A DNA stretch of 23,388 bases, taken from assembly GCA_902795755.1 (NCBI GenBank), contig CADBMO010000035.1:1-23388 (forward strand), in the 5' to 3' direction. The position numbers and the translations under genes are program-made. The notes beneath the pieces are model-generated. The model was given only the letters and a program-made list of their open reading frames with translations, did not search any database and was not told where the DNA came from. Positions within the stretch are counted from its first letter, which is position 1, and each line of letters opens with the position of its first letter. Of this stretch, positions 1 to 9,521 are shown piece after piece. This stretch comes from an uncultured Erysipelotrichaceae bacterium (GTDB lineage: Bacteria; Bacillota_I; Bacilli_A; RF39; UBA660).

Positions 1-3000
1 ACTTACGTTCCCTTCTTGTATTAATCCGGATGAATTTGATGTATTTAATACTCCTGCTACTCCACCTACATTTGTATTTCCTGTTACTTCTGTTTTTGAA
101 TAAACATTTGCCATGTAATTATTTGATTTATACCCTACTATTCCACCTACATTAGTATCTCCTTTTACTGTTCCACTTGTTTTTACATGTGTTAATAATC
201 CGGATGATTGTCCTGATAGAATTCCAGTATAATTATTACCTGTTACTTCTGCATTTTTTACTATTAAATTCTTTATTGTTCCACTTGCATATCCAAATAA
301 TCCTACATAATCTTCTTCTGATCTATTAATGTATAAATTTGATATTGTTTTATTATTACCATCAAACACACCTTGAAAATACTTGGAATTATTACCTATA
401 GGACTGAATCCTTTTTCGGTGGTAAGCTCTGTTAATAAATCTTCTACAGTACCATTTCCATTTATATCACCATATTCTTTGGCTTTATAATTTTCATATG
501 ACTTACTTTCATCATTAAAATCTAAATTTTTTGCTAATTTAACATATTTTTTATTATATGTGTTACCATTATTAACATCCTGCATAAACCATACTAAATC
601 CTCAATTGATTCAATCATATAAGGATTACTCTCACTACCATCACGATTTCCTTCGTCTGTAATATCTCCTGGAGTTTCATCTACACTATAAGTCGAATCA
701 TCAATTTTAACAGTTTTAGCAATCCAAGTTATTCTTGCATAACCATTTCCTTCTTTTGCATAATCAGATATTGCTACGTCACTTGCGTTTTCTGTTGTAT
801 TAGTTTTCATATTTTTCTTTTTCGATTTCATACAATTATAGCATGTCATGTGCTTTTGATATGTTGTTGTGGATAAAAGGTTTGCTATGAATCCTGAGCC
901 ACCTTGTCCAGATGATTTTTTACTAACGTTATTCATATAACCGCCATAATATCCGGCACCAGGACCACCAATTCCATCATCACCGCCATTTCCAACAGCA
1001 TCTTGACCTTTACCAAAAGCATATCCTGTTGTTTGAGAAACTTCTAATTGACTAGTGGTACTAGTATAACTACCCTTATGGCCTCCGCCGGAACCAGGAG
1101 CATAAGTCCATGAATTACCTCCCCCAGCACCTGATACTATTAATATAGAATCTTTATTATTTTCTAAAGTGGATAATAACCCTGAAGTAGTTGCAATATG
1201 TGTTGCTCCTCCTCCAGCTCCACCAGATTCATCATCATGATTATCCCATGTTGCAGAACCTCCGCCATTATATCCACCATTGGCGTTTGCTTTATATAAA
1301 CCATTTTGTCCTTTACCACCAACGTTAATATAAAGTGTTTGGCCTTTAGTTAAGTATACTACTCCTGTTGAGTATCCTCCATAGCCAGGTATACCACATA
1401 ATTTATTATTACATAATGCCATACCACCTTGAGCACCCCAAGTCTCTAATTTATAATATCCTGTGTATGGTACTTTAAACGTTTGCTCTGTTCCATCCGT
1501 TCCATCTGTTCCATTATAGTCATATTCCCATAACGTGTTCTTTATTGGCATTAAGTCTTCTGGAAAACCAATTTCTTCCCATCTGTCATTATATCTATAA
1601 TTCTTTCCTTGAATTGTTACCATTTTAAATGTTTCATCATTACCCGCAAATGAATTATCTTCTAATTCACCTGTTTTTTTACTTATTATTACATTTTCTA
1701 CACCCATATTATAAAATGTATATTCTGGTACATTACTTACACTATCAGTTACCACTACTGTTAAACCTTCTTTTGTATTTAACATGGTTGAATTATCATC
1801 ATATATATCCTTTAAATTAGAATTTAATTCTATATATGTAATATCATTTTTTGAAAATGCATTTTTTTCTATTAACGTTAATTTTTTAGGTATTTCTAAG
1901 CGGTTAATATTATTATTATAAAATGCGTTTTCTTTTATAGTAGTTAGTTCTTTGTTAAAACTAATTTCATCTATTTCATTTTTTCTAAATGCATTTTTAC
2001 CTATTATTTGTACGTTATTTAAGTGTATTTCTTTTATATTTGCATTATAAAATACGTTATCTTTTATCTCAATAACCGAATCATCTATTGATATTATAGG
2101 GTTTACACCATTGTTATTAAATGGTGCGTTTTCATATTCATCATCACAATTAAAATCAGACTTTAATTCTATATAATCTATATTATTATTTGCAAATGAT
2201 TCTTTACCTATTTCTTCTAAGGTCGTAGGTAGAAAAATCCTTGTAATTTTACTATTATAAAACGCATAATCAGGTATCTTTTTTACTCCTTCTTGCACAT
2301 TTAAAACAATATCTTTTTCATTATTACTAAATATATTATTACCTTTAGAATAATCTGTTTTTATATTTGAATATAAATTTACTATCTCTATATTATTTTT
2401 TGAAAATGCATTTTTTTCTATATCAGTTAGTTTTCTAGGTATAGTTATATTTTTAATATCATTATTATAAAATGCATTTTCTCCAATTATTTTTAACGAA
2501 CTAGGTAATGATACCGCCTCAATTTTATTATTTGCAAAAGCATTTTTACCTATTTCTTCTAATTTACTTGATAAAGTAACATATTTAATATTGTTACCTA
2601 AAAATGCATTATCTCCTATTTTAGTTATACTGTTTGGAATAACAAGGTTATTAATACTAGCACCATTTATCTTATAATTTACTTTTGTTATTTCTTTATT
2701 CAAAGTAAGAGTACCAATACTTGCACCATCAAATGCACCATATTTAATTTCTTTTATGTTTTCATTAATTCTTAAATTACTAATTACAGTATTTGAAAAA
2801 ATATTTGTTCCAAGTGAAGTTATATCATCAGATATTACTACCTTTGAGTTTTTAGGTATACTATTTAATACGTTAATAATACTTATTATTTCATTATTAT
2901 TAAATTTGTTTTTAAAACTACTAGTTAAGTCACACTCATTTTCACAAACATCATTTTCTATATTTTGTTTTACAACGTCTAATCTAGAAGATAGTCCATT

Positions 3001-3648
3001 TATGTTTGAACCAATTACTTCACCAACATTTATCAATTCATATAAAAAGCTTTTTTGATCATCATTTAACTCTATATTATTATCTATTAAGTAATTATTA
3101 ATTACGTCATTTAAAATACTATTATTATATTTATCTGCATCATATGTTTTTCCAGAACCTTTTAGATAAAGCATACCATCTTCATGATATGTATAGTATG
3201 CATTATCTCCTACCTTACCTTTTACTACTACTTTTTCCACACCATTATTATGTAATACTACATCTAACTTACTATTATCACTTATTTCTTTTTCATATGA
3301 TTCATAGCCTTCTTTTTCTATCCTAATAGTATATGTTCCTTTTTTTAATTTAAGATTAAAAGTACTTTTATTATTTGTTTTTACATTAACTAATTTTGTA
3401 TATTCATCATCACCAATTACTGTTATAGTAGCATAACCACTTTCACCATAGTCTTGTAATAAACTTCCCTTTATTTCCATGTATGATTCACTCATACTTT
3501 CTACGTTACAAATTTCAACATTTTCATCATCAGAAAGAGAAGAACCTAAAACGTTTCCTCTTAATTTTGAAAAATTCATACCAGCATACGTAAATATTGC
3601 AACCAGTACTAAAATTATAATTGGTATAACTATTTTCTTCTTACTCAT
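1..3648 (-). CDS. Giant mosaic surface protein (LRR_5, glycine-rich and GLUG domains), 3' end outside window
   Basis: Reading the minus strand from ATG 3648 gives 1216 uninterrupted codons to the window edge, so the C-terminus is missing. Residues 1-24 are a basic start plus hydrophobic segment (signal peptide or anchor). About 60-115 look like a small beta-sandwich of the PEGA or carboxypeptidase-regulatory type (KKGTYTIRIEKEGYESY). About 275-690 are BspA-type leucine-rich repeats with a period near 23 residues (IGKNAF..N.I..V.LP). About 705-970 are a glycine-rich domain of the ALK/bacterial Gly_rich type (LETWGAQGG, YINVGGKGQNG, GNGYARITW), with a Cys pair in HMTCYNCMKS. From about 985 there is a GLUG region (VGLFGYASGTIKNL, NVGGIVGY), preceded by an EF-hand-like GDINGNGTVEDL. 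The start is supported by AAGGAG 8 nt upstream and overlaps the previous gene by 8 nt, implying translational coupling. Probable cell-surface adhesin or scaffold; the ligand is unknown. Confidence 0.9.
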   Translation of the reverse strand, partial: MSKKKIVIPIIILVLVAIFTYAGMNFSKLRGNVLGSSLSDDENVEICNVESMSESYMEIKGSLLQDYGESGYATITVIGDDEYTKLVNVKTNNKSTFNLKLKKGTYTIRIEKEGYESYEKEISDNSKLDVVLHNNGVEKVVVKGKVGDNAYYTYHEDGMLYLKGSGKTYDADKYNNSILNDVINNYLIDNNIELNDDQKSFLYELINVGEVIGSNINGLSSRLDVVKQNIENDVCENECDLTSSFKNKFNNNEIISIINVLNSIPKNSKVVISDDITSLGTNIFSNTVISNLRINENIKEIKYGAFDGASIGTLTLNKEITKVNYKINGASINNLVIPNSITKIGDNAFLGNNIKYVTLSSKLEEIGKNAFANNKIEAVSLPSSLKIIGENAFYNNDIKNITIPRKLTDIEKNAFSKNNIEIVNLYSNIKTDYSKGNNIFSNNEKDIVLNVQEGVKKIPDYAFYNSKITRIFLPTTLEEIGKESFANNNIDYIELKSDFNCDDEYENAPFNNNGVNPIISIDDSVIEIKDNVFYNANIKEIHLNNVQIIGKNAFRKNEIDEISFNKELTTIKENAFYNNNINRLEIPKKLTLIEKNAFSKNDITYIELNSNLKDIYDDNSTMLNTKEGLTVVVTDSVSNVPEYTFYNMGVENVIISKKTGELEDNSFAGNDETFKMVTIQGKNYRYNDRWEEIGFPEDLMPIKNTLWEYDYNGTDGTDGTEQTFKVPYTGYYKLETWGAQGGMALCNNKLCGIPGYGGYSTGVVYLTKGQTLYINVGGKGQNGLYKANANGGYNGGGSATWDNHDDESGGAGGGATHIATTSGLLSTLENNKDSILIVSGAGGGNSWTYAPGSGGGHKGSYTSTTSQLEVSQTTGYAFGKGQDAVGNGGDDGIGGPGAGYYGGYMNNVSKKSSGQGGSGFIANLLSTTTYQKHMTCYNCMKSKKKNMKTNTTENASDVAISDYAKEGNGYARITWIAKTVKIDDSTYSVDETPGDITDEGNRDGSESNPYMIESIEDLVWFMQDVNNGNTYNKKYVKLAKNLDFNDESKSYENYKAKEYGDINGNGTVEDLLTELTTEKGFSPIGNNSKYFQGVFDGNNKTISNLYINRSEEDYVGLFGYASGTIKNLIVKNAEVTGNNYTGILSGQSSGLLTHVKTSGTVKGDTNVGGIVGYKSNNYMANVYSKTEVTGNTNVGGVAGVLNTSNSSGLIQEGNVS
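1580..2830 (-). repeat. BspA-type leucine-rich repeat array inside the giant surface gene
   Basis: More than ten degenerate repeat units of about 69 nt encode the pattern IGxNAFxxNxIxxVxLPxxL. Some units are nearly identical: the codons for EKNAFSKN occur twice, near 2400 and near 1855. Each unit adds one strand to a solenoid. Such arrays can gain or lose units by recombination. Boundaries are approximate. Confidence 0.8.
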
Positions 3649-6415
3649 AGTAATGCTCCTTATCATCATAATCACTTTTATCCTTCTTTTTAACAATTAA
3701 AATTACGTTAATAATAATTACTATTAATAAAAGAATTGGTAGAATCCATATATATTTATTATTATCCTTTTGAATACTTAATCTTGGCTTTATAAATGAT
3801 TTTGAACTACCTTCTTTAATAACTGACAATTTATAAATATATGTTTCTTTATCTTTGGTAGTAACTACAATTCTAATGGTATTTTGACCTTCAAACAAAA
3901 CGCTTCCACCATATACTTCATAAGTACTTTCTTCATCGACTAAGTAAACTTCTACATTTGCATTAGTAGTGGATTTAGATACTGTTATACTAAATGGTTC
4001 TTTGGTTAAGTCAACATCTTTACCATTTACTTTAATACTTTTTATTATTTGTTTTATTGTTGTTTTTTTATTATTATGATTACTATTATTATCACGTGAA
4101 TGATTGTTGCTTGAACTATTACTAGTATCATTAGTTGTATTATTACTATTAGAATTATTATCAGGTTTAATATCAGGTAAACTTGTAATTAAATCTTCTC
4201 CCTTTTTAACTAATTCATCAATCTTTTCTTGATCAATTATTTTTAAATCTTTTGGTAATTCTTCAACTTCTTTTATATAATCTTTAATCTTTTCTTGAAC
4301 ATCACTTGGATACTTAGAATAATCTTGTGGTATTTTTGAAATAACCTCTTTTAGTTTAGAGTAATCAGCATCTTTATATACCAAACTTTCATATGCATTT
4401 TTCATGACATTAGTAACTTCATCTACTCTTTCTTGTTCATCTATTTTTATATCCTTAGACTCATTTGCTAAATCAATGGCAAACTGCATATCAGTAAAAT
4501 CAATATAGTTATCCGGATTCAAACTTATAACCACGTTATATATTTCATCAAACTCTTCATAGTTAGCTTTCTTTTTTACTAAAGAATCTAACGCTGTTTG
4601 AAGTTTTTCTTTTTCTTCCTCAATTTTATCTTGTTCGTCTATTTTTAAATCCCAATCAACATCAAATACAGCCTTTTGTACATCCTTAGTATCTTCATAT
4701 ATATTTAAATCTAACGATAAAGCTTCCATAAAATATGCGCACACATAACTATAGTCTCCACTTTTCTTTTCTAAATAATCGCCATATAACGCACTATGTA
4801 ATTTTCTTAATAAATCATCTAATTCATCTTGCTCATTAATTTTTATGTTGTATATATAATCATATTTTTCATTATTTGGGTTTGAAAGTTCATCTTTTAG
4901 CTCGTTTAATTTATCAATTGAAGATGCTGTATAATTATTCTCATCTAATGCTAGTATTAAACTTTTATATTCTTCTAATGATAAGGCACCATCAAACGCT
5001 TGATAATCATCCGTCTTTTTATAACCTTTAGCATCTTTCAATTCTAATGAATCTATTAACGGAGTTAATTCTTCCGCGTAAGTGTCTACTATCGATTGAT
5101 TTCTTATATCATAATTAAAGTCAATATTGTTAATATATTCATCAACTTGATTTTTAGTATTTTCAGTATACCAATTGTTTTCATAAGCAGAATTATCACG
5201 ATAAATACTAATTAATCGGTTAACTTCTTCATAATGTGCTGGAGCATAGTTTTGTTCTAGAAAAGCAATTGCACTATTAATACTAGCGGCATACCCATCA
5301 ACAATATCTTGTTCATATACTTTTAAGTCATATTTAACGCTAGAAATTGCATTTTGCAAGTTATCCCATGCTTCATCTTTGTAAAGTTTATATTTACCAT
5401 TATCCGTTTTATTATGAATACTATTTGCACTATTAATAGCTTCCATAACAGCACTATAATCAGCGTTAGGCACCGTATCCATTAAATCATCTAGTGCAGA
5501 ATCTAACCTTTTTACGTAATTATCAACTTTGATTTGATAATCTTCTGACAAATTTTCGTAGTTAGATTTTTCATTATAAATGGTTAAGAACTTATTATAA
5601 TCTTCTTGGCTAAACCAAGATGAATTAATAGATGATATTTTATTAACTAATTCATTATACTCATCATAATTAGCCTTATCTTTGAGTTCAATATTTTTCG
5701 TATTTAATTCGTTTGTTATACTTGAAATTTCTTCTTCAGTAATTTCTGTTTCAACCTTATCATCTTCAAACGAATTCATTTTTAAATATACTCCATTTGA
5801 AGATGTTAATATATTCTTTGCATTATAAAGAGTAGCTAGATAATCTAACCATGAGCTTTCTTTAACATCGGTTTCGTTTAAATCTAATTTATTAATAGAA
5901 TTTTGAAATGTGGTGTAAAGTTCATTAGTACCTTGAACGTCAATATTAAAAGTGCTTTTGTTTATAACATATGTGTATAAATAGTATTCAGCATCTTCAT
6001 CAATGGCAGAATACTTAATTCCAACCCTTGAAAGATCTGAATTTAGTAAATTTATATCAGAAAAATCATATTCTTTTTCTTCGCCAGATTTAATAAGAGT
6101 ATAATCTGTTTCCTTTTCAGTATAATCACAAGGTTCTTCACTTGATTTACAATAACCATTTTTTATAATATCATGGGTTATCATTATATCTTTATTTGAG
6201 CCATTATAAATTTTTAATTTTAATGATGTATCGGTATCATATAATTTATTTGCATCTAAAACAACATTATTATTAAATACTTCTTTAGTACCTACCTTAA
6301 CTGAAAATATGTTTCCTAATAGTTTATTAAAAAAATCTGTTCTACTAAAAAAAACAGAACCTATAATTAATAATACTAAAAATATCAATAATATTTTTTT
6401 TCTCTTATTGTTCAT
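3641..6415 (-). CDS. Doubly anchored FIVAR-repeat surface protein, 924 aa
   Basis: Residues 8-22 are a hydrophobic N-terminal segment after a NNKRKK basic start. Residues 37-170 look beta-rich. Residues 247-749 contain about seven divergent repeats of 65-85 residues, each opening with an ADY/ANY-type motif and closing with a Gln motif such as LKIDEQDKIEE or IKIDEQERVDE. That is typical of FIVAR helical modules in Gram-positive wall proteins. Residues 752-786 are an Asn/Ser-rich linker. Residues 790-868 resemble a cadherin-like beta-sandwich (PF12733 type: IKSIKVNGKDVDL ... TYIYKLSVIKEG). A transmembrane helix follows at 888-908, with the tail KKKDKSDYDDKEHYYE. There is no LPXTG motif. It is probably a stalk or adhesin in the membrane and wall. 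It is first in an operon with the giant surface gene and has a near-consensus promoter. The SD (GGATGG) is weak. Confidence 0.88.
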   Translation of the reverse strand: MNNKRKKILLIFLVLLIIGSVFFSRTDFFNKLLGNIFSVKVGTKEVFNNNVVLDANKLYDTDTSLKLKIYNGSNKDIMITHDIIKNGYCKSSEEPCDYTEKETDYTLIKSGEEKEYDFSDINLLNSDLSRVGIKYSAIDEDAEYYLYTYVINKSTFNIDVQGTNELYTTFQNSINKLDLNETDVKESSWLDYLATLYNAKNILTSSNGVYLKMNSFEDDKVETEITEEEISSITNELNTKNIELKDKANYDEYNELVNKISSINSSWFSQEDYNKFLTIYNEKSNYENLSEDYQIKVDNYVKRLDSALDDLMDTVPNADYSAVMEAINSANSIHNKTDNGKYKLYKDEAWDNLQNAISSVKYDLKVYEQDIVDGYAASINSAIAFLEQNYAPAHYEEVNRLISIYRDNSAYENNWYTENTKNQVDEYINNIDFNYDIRNQSIVDTYAEELTPLIDSLELKDAKGYKKTDDYQAFDGALSLEEYKSLILALDENNYTASSIDKLNELKDELSNPNNEKYDYIYNIKINEQDELDDLLRKLHSALYGDYLEKKSGDYSYVCAYFMEALSLDLNIYEDTKDVQKAVFDVDWDLKIDEQDKIEEEKEKLQTALDSLVKKKANYEEFDEIYNVVISLNPDNYIDFTDMQFAIDLANESKDIKIDEQERVDEVTNVMKNAYESLVYKDADYSKLKEVISKIPQDYSKYPSDVQEKIKDYIKEVEELPKDLKIIDQEKIDELVKKGEDLITSLPDIKPDNNSNSNNTTNDTSNSSSNNHSRDNNSNHNNKKTTIKQIIKSIKVNGKDVDLTKEPFSITVSKSTTNANVEVYLVDEESTYEVYGGSVLFEGQNTIRIVVTTKDKETYIYKLSVIKEGSSKSFIKPRLSIQKDNNKYIWILPILLLIVIIINVILIVKKKDKSDYDDKEHYYE
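4169..5677 (-). repeat. FIVAR-like repeat region (about seven modules)
   Basis: Seven helical modules can be lined up by their C-terminal Gln motifs: YQIKVDNYVKR, LKVYEQDIVDG, YDIRNQSIVDT, IKINEQDELDD, LKIDEQDKIEE, IKIDEQERVDE and LKIIDQEKIDE. Protein-level similarity is clear only in the second half. The DNA is too diverged to look like a recent tandem duplication. Confidence 0.7.
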
Positions 6416-6443
6416 GTTTTACACCATCCATTATACTATTATA

Positions 6444-6472
6444 ATTATACCATTAACATGTGTTATTATCAA
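6444..6472 (-). promoter_or_regulatory. Sigma-A promoter of the surface-protein operon
   Basis: On the minus strand the -35 is TTGATA (6467-6472), the spacer 17 bp, and the -10 TATAAT (6444-6449). A second TATAAT lies at 6430-6435. The ATG is at 6415. Confidence 0.8.
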
Positions 6473-6483
6473 TAAAATCTATT

Positions 6484-6509
6484 AAAAAAAAGGGATGATT
6501 TATCCCTTT
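6484..6509 (-). terminator. Intrinsic terminator of the leuS operon
   Basis: Stem AAAGGGAT/ATCCCTTT with a 5-nt loop, followed on the minus strand by a run of Ts. The leuS stop codon TAA (6500-6502) lies in the loop and arm of the hairpin. Confidence 0.85.
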
Positions 6510-8917
6510 ACTACAACGTTTACAATCTTATTTTTAATAACTATTACTTTAACTATTTCTTTTGAATCAGTATGTCTTTGAACATTCTCATTTGCAAGTG
6601 CCTTTTCTCTAATAGTTTCCTCATCATCGTCTACGTTAACAGTGATAGTACCACGTAATTTACCATTTACTTGAACTGCTATGTCAAAAGTAGATAATAC
6701 TAATTTACTATCATCATAAACTGGCCATGATTCATATGCAATACTATCTTTATGACCCAAAATACTCCATAATTCTTCAGTAATATGTGGACATATTGGA
6801 TTTAATAGTTTAATAAACCCTTCTTTGTATTCCTTAGGAAATACGTTTTCTTTATATACCGCATTTACAAATACCATCAAATGACTTATTGCGGTATTAA
6901 ATGATAATTTTTCATAGTCATTAGTAACATTTTTTACTGTTTCATGGTATATTCTTTCTAAGTTATCGTTTTTACCATCATCTTTTTCCTCTTCAGTAAA
7001 TAATCTCCATACTCTATCCAAGAATTTTTTTGCACCTTCAACACCAGTTTTGCTCCATGGCTTTGATGCTTCAAGTGGCCCCATAAACATTTCATACAAT
7101 CTCAATGTATCAGCACCATACTCATTTATTATATCTAAAGGATTTACAACAAATTCAGGGAAGCGTTTACCCATTTTAATACCATTTTCACCTAGTATCA
7201 TACCTTGATGAACTAATTTTTTAAATGGTTCCTTTACTGGCACCAAGCCCTTATCATATAAGTAATTATTCCATATCCTAGAATATATTAAGTGTCCAAC
7301 AGCATGCTCAGGTCCACCAATATATAAATCTACTGGCATCCAGTGTTTTAATAACTCATAATTTGCAAATTCATTATCATTATGTGGATCAATATATCTT
7401 AAGAAATACCAAGATGACCCAGCAGAACCTGGCATAGTAGATGTTTCACGAACTCCTTTTATACCATTTTTATCATATTTTTTCCACTCTTTAGCATTTT
7501 CTAAAGGAGCTTTACCATTATGTCCTTGATAATCATCTAAAACAGGTAATTCTAATGGTAATTCATCATCTTCTAACAAATAATCCTTACCATCATCCCC
7601 ATGAACGATTGGTACTGGTTCTCCCCAATATCTTTGTCTTGCAAATATCCATTCTCTAAATCTATAATTAGTTGTTTTTCTAGCAACTCCCATTTTAACT
7701 AGCTTAGCAGTTATTGCTTCTTTTGCATCTTCTACTGTTAAACCGGTAAACTCTTCTGAATTAATTAACCTGCAGCCCTTTCCAAGATAGTCTTGTTTTT
7801 CAAAAGCACATTTTGAAACATCCCTACCATCTATTACTTGAAGCATTTCTAATTTATGAACTTGAGCGTATTCAAAGTCTCTTTGATCGTGAGTTGGAAC
7901 TGCCATAACTGCACCAGTTCCATAATTAGCTAATACGAAATCCCCGATGAATACTGGTACTTCTTTCCCATTTACTGGATTAATTGCTTTTATTCCTTTT
8001 AATTCACAACCTGATTTACCTTTGTTTAATTCAGTTCTATCCATGTCAGATTTTTTAAGCGTTTCAGCAATGTAATCTTCTACTTCTTTTTTATTTTTTA
8101 TTCTAGGCATTAATTCTTTAACTAATTCACCCTCAGGTGCAAGCACCATAAAAGTAATACCATAAATAGTTTCAATACAAGTTGTATAAATTGAAAATTC
8201 TCCTCCATCAACTATTTTAAAATCAACTTCTACTCCTTCACTTTTTCCAATCCAGTTTCTTTGCATTTCTTTTGTTGAAGTAGGCCAATCAATTTCATCT
8301 AATCCTTCTAATAATCTTTCAGCAAACGCAGGTTGGTCAATACATAATTGTTTCATATTCTTTCTAACAACTGGATATCCACCTCTTTCAGATTTACCAT
8401 CAATAACCTCATCATTAGACAAAACAGTACCTAGCTCTTCACACCAATTAACTGGCATATCAATGTATTTTGCATATCCATCTTTATACAATTGTTTAAA
8501 AATCCATTGTGTCCACTTATAATATTTAGGATCTGACGTCATAACCATTCTATCCCAATCATAATCAAACCCAATCTTTTTTAATTGAGTAGTAAAATAA
8601 TCTATGTTTTTCTCGGTAAAACCATTTGGATGATTTCCTGTCTGAACAGCATATTGCTCTGCAGGAAGTCCAAACGAATCATACCCCATAGGATGAAGTA
8701 CGTTAAATCCTTGCATTCTTTTCATACGAGATACTATGTCTGTTGCGGTATAACCTTCAGGATGCCCTGCATGAAGACCTACTCCTGATGGATATGGAAA
8801 CATATCAAGCACATAGAACTTAGGTTTTGAAAAATCCCACACATCAGTTTTAAAAGTTTTGTTCTTATCCCAATATTTTTGCCATTTTTCTTCTATTTCT
8901 TTAAAATTATATTCCAT
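6500..8917 (-). CDS. leuS: Leucyl-tRNA synthetase, 805 aa
   Basis: Class Ia synthetase that charges tRNA-Leu in the cytoplasm. Visible motifs are FPYPSG followed by the HIGH-type HAGHP (about residues 49-53), the CP1 editing region with NYGTGAVMAVPTHDQRD, the catalytic-domain block RQRYWGEPVPI, SSWYFLRYIDP, and the KMSKS-equivalent loop, here KMGKR (581-585). The anticodon-binding domain and C-terminal domain (FDIAVQVNGKLRG) are present, so it is full length. An upstream GTG at 8926 sits only 1 nt from the AAGGAG (8928-8933) and is not credible. ATG 8917 has a 10-nt gap and starts 1 nt after the stop of the membrane-protein gene. Two departures from textbook motifs are KMGKR for KMSKS and TTCIET (245-250) for TTRPDT in the editing site. 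The T-box leader upstream controls it. Confidence 0.97.
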   Translation of the reverse strand: MEYNFKEIEEKWQKYWDKNKTFKTDVWDFSKPKFYVLDMFPYPSGVGLHAGHPEGYTATDIVSRMKRMQGFNVLHPMGYDSFGLPAEQYAVQTGNHPNGFTEKNIDYFTTQLKKIGFDYDWDRMVMTSDPKYYKWTQWIFKQLYKDGYAKYIDMPVNWCEELGTVLSNDEVIDGKSERGGYPVVRKNMKQLCIDQPAFAERLLEGLDEIDWPTSTKEMQRNWIGKSEGVEVDFKIVDGGEFSIYTTCIETIYGITFMVLAPEGELVKELMPRIKNKKEVEDYIAETLKKSDMDRTELNKGKSGCELKGIKAINPVNGKEVPVFIGDFVLANYGTGAVMAVPTHDQRDFEYAQVHKLEMLQVIDGRDVSKCAFEKQDYLGKGCRLINSEEFTGLTVEDAKEAITAKLVKMGVARKTTNYRFREWIFARQRYWGEPVPIVHGDDGKDYLLEDDELPLELPVLDDYQGHNGKAPLENAKEWKKYDKNGIKGVRETSTMPGSAGSSWYFLRYIDPHNDNEFANYELLKHWMPVDLYIGGPEHAVGHLIYSRIWNNYLYDKGLVPVKEPFKKLVHQGMILGENGIKMGKRFPEFVVNPLDIINEYGADTLRLYEMFMGPLEASKPWSKTGVEGAKKFLDRVWRLFTEEEKDDGKNDNLERIYHETVKNVTNDYEKLSFNTAISHLMVFVNAVYKENVFPKEYKEGFIKLLNPICPHITEELWSILGHKDSIAYESWPVYDDSKLVLSTFDIAVQVNGKLRGTITVNVDDDEETIREKALANENVQRHTDSKEIVKVIVIKNKIVNVVVKG

Positions 8918-8918
8918 T

Positions 8919-9272
8919 TCATTCACTCTCCTTTTTATAATGTGTTGCTACCAAATGATAAATACCTGCGAAAAGCGGAAATACCAATATAAATGCAACT
9001 ACTAATCTAATAATTGTATTATCTATAAATCTTGTTACCGTAAACAATGTGGCAACTATTATAGAATCAATAAAATTAAGTGTATTGAGCAGCTTTTTAT
9101 ATCCAATTCTAACCACGTCTAAATTATATTTTATAACTAAATATTTTATGTTAACTGGTGCGTTTTTTCTATCATATTTTTTTCTTGCTTTTAAACTAAA
9201 TATAAAAAACAAAATATATACGATGATAAAAACAACAATAAATTCTACAGCTATTTTTGCTATCTCAACCAT
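8919..9272 (-). CDS. Small membrane protein between the T-box and leuS, 117 aa
   Basis: I do not recognise the family. Hydrophobic segments cover about residues 8-28, 65-82 and 87-108, with a basic stretch KARKKYDRK after the first, so two or three membrane helices are likely. ATG 9272 has AAAGGAG 8 nt upstream, directly after the T-box terminator. It ends in TGA one base before the leuS start, so the two are certainly cotranscribed and probably translationally coupled. Being the first gene under a leucine T-box suggests a role linked to leucine or tRNA-Leu supply, or a position that simply exploits that control. It is too short for a known amino-acid transporter. Function unknown. Confidence 0.85.
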   Translation of the reverse strand: MVEIAKIAVEFIVVFIIVYILFFIFSLKARKKYDRKNAPVNIKYLVIKYNLDVVRIGYKKLLNTLNFIDSIIVATLFTVTRFIDNTIIRLVVAFILVFPLFAGIYHLVATHYKKESE

Positions 9273-9287
9273 TTTATCAACTCCTTT

Positions 9288-9320
9288 AAAAAAAGTTCAT
9301 CCTAATAAAGGATGAACTTT
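9288..9320 (-). terminator. Regulatory terminator of the leuS T-box
   Basis: Perfect 11-bp stem AAAGTTCATCC/GGATGAACTTT with a 7-nt loop and a minus-strand T run. It lies immediately downstream of the T-box sequence and is therefore the conditional terminator that uncharged tRNA overrides. Confidence 0.93.
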
Positions 9321-9515
9321 AGTCCACGGTACCACCTTAATTCATACAAAGTATGCACTCATAATCTATAACGTAATTACCCGCATTATACTACTTAGTT
9401 TCGCATATTGACTCAGAAGCTAGTTGGGTTAATTCTTTTATTCACTTACACCAAACGTGAACTCTCTATAAAAAGATTATTAACTTAATACTCTTCCTCA
9501 CCGCTTTAAATACTT
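9288..9515 (-). promoter_or_regulatory. Leucine T-box leader
   Basis: The minus-strand leader carries the diagnostic T-box AAGGTGGTACCGTGG (9324-9338), which pairs with the tRNA acceptor end, and the terminator described separately. Stem I shows AGTA of the specifier loop, AGAGAG, and a GGTG apical element. The helix ATAAAAGAA is followed by UUA (9430-9432), giving the usual GAA-codon-A context with UUA, a leucine codon, as specifier. CUA a few bases later is a less likely alternative but is also leucine. It should allow transcription of the membrane protein and leuS only when tRNA-Leu is uncharged. Confidence 0.95.
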
Positions 9516-9521
9516 ATAAAT

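Noticed and set aside
2756..3058. 100-codon plus-strand frame, with similar ones at 1629-1820, 3144-3326 and 3479-3700
   Set aside because: All lie antisense to the giant surface gene, whose minus-strand frame is open throughout. Their Leu/Phe/Tyr-rich translations are typical of reverse-read AT-rich coding DNA.
4000..4180. Simple-sequence AAT-type repeats in the Asn/Ser linker as phase-variation tract
   Set aside because: No uninterrupted homopolymer or tandem unit long enough for slippage; they encode an ordinary low-complexity linker.
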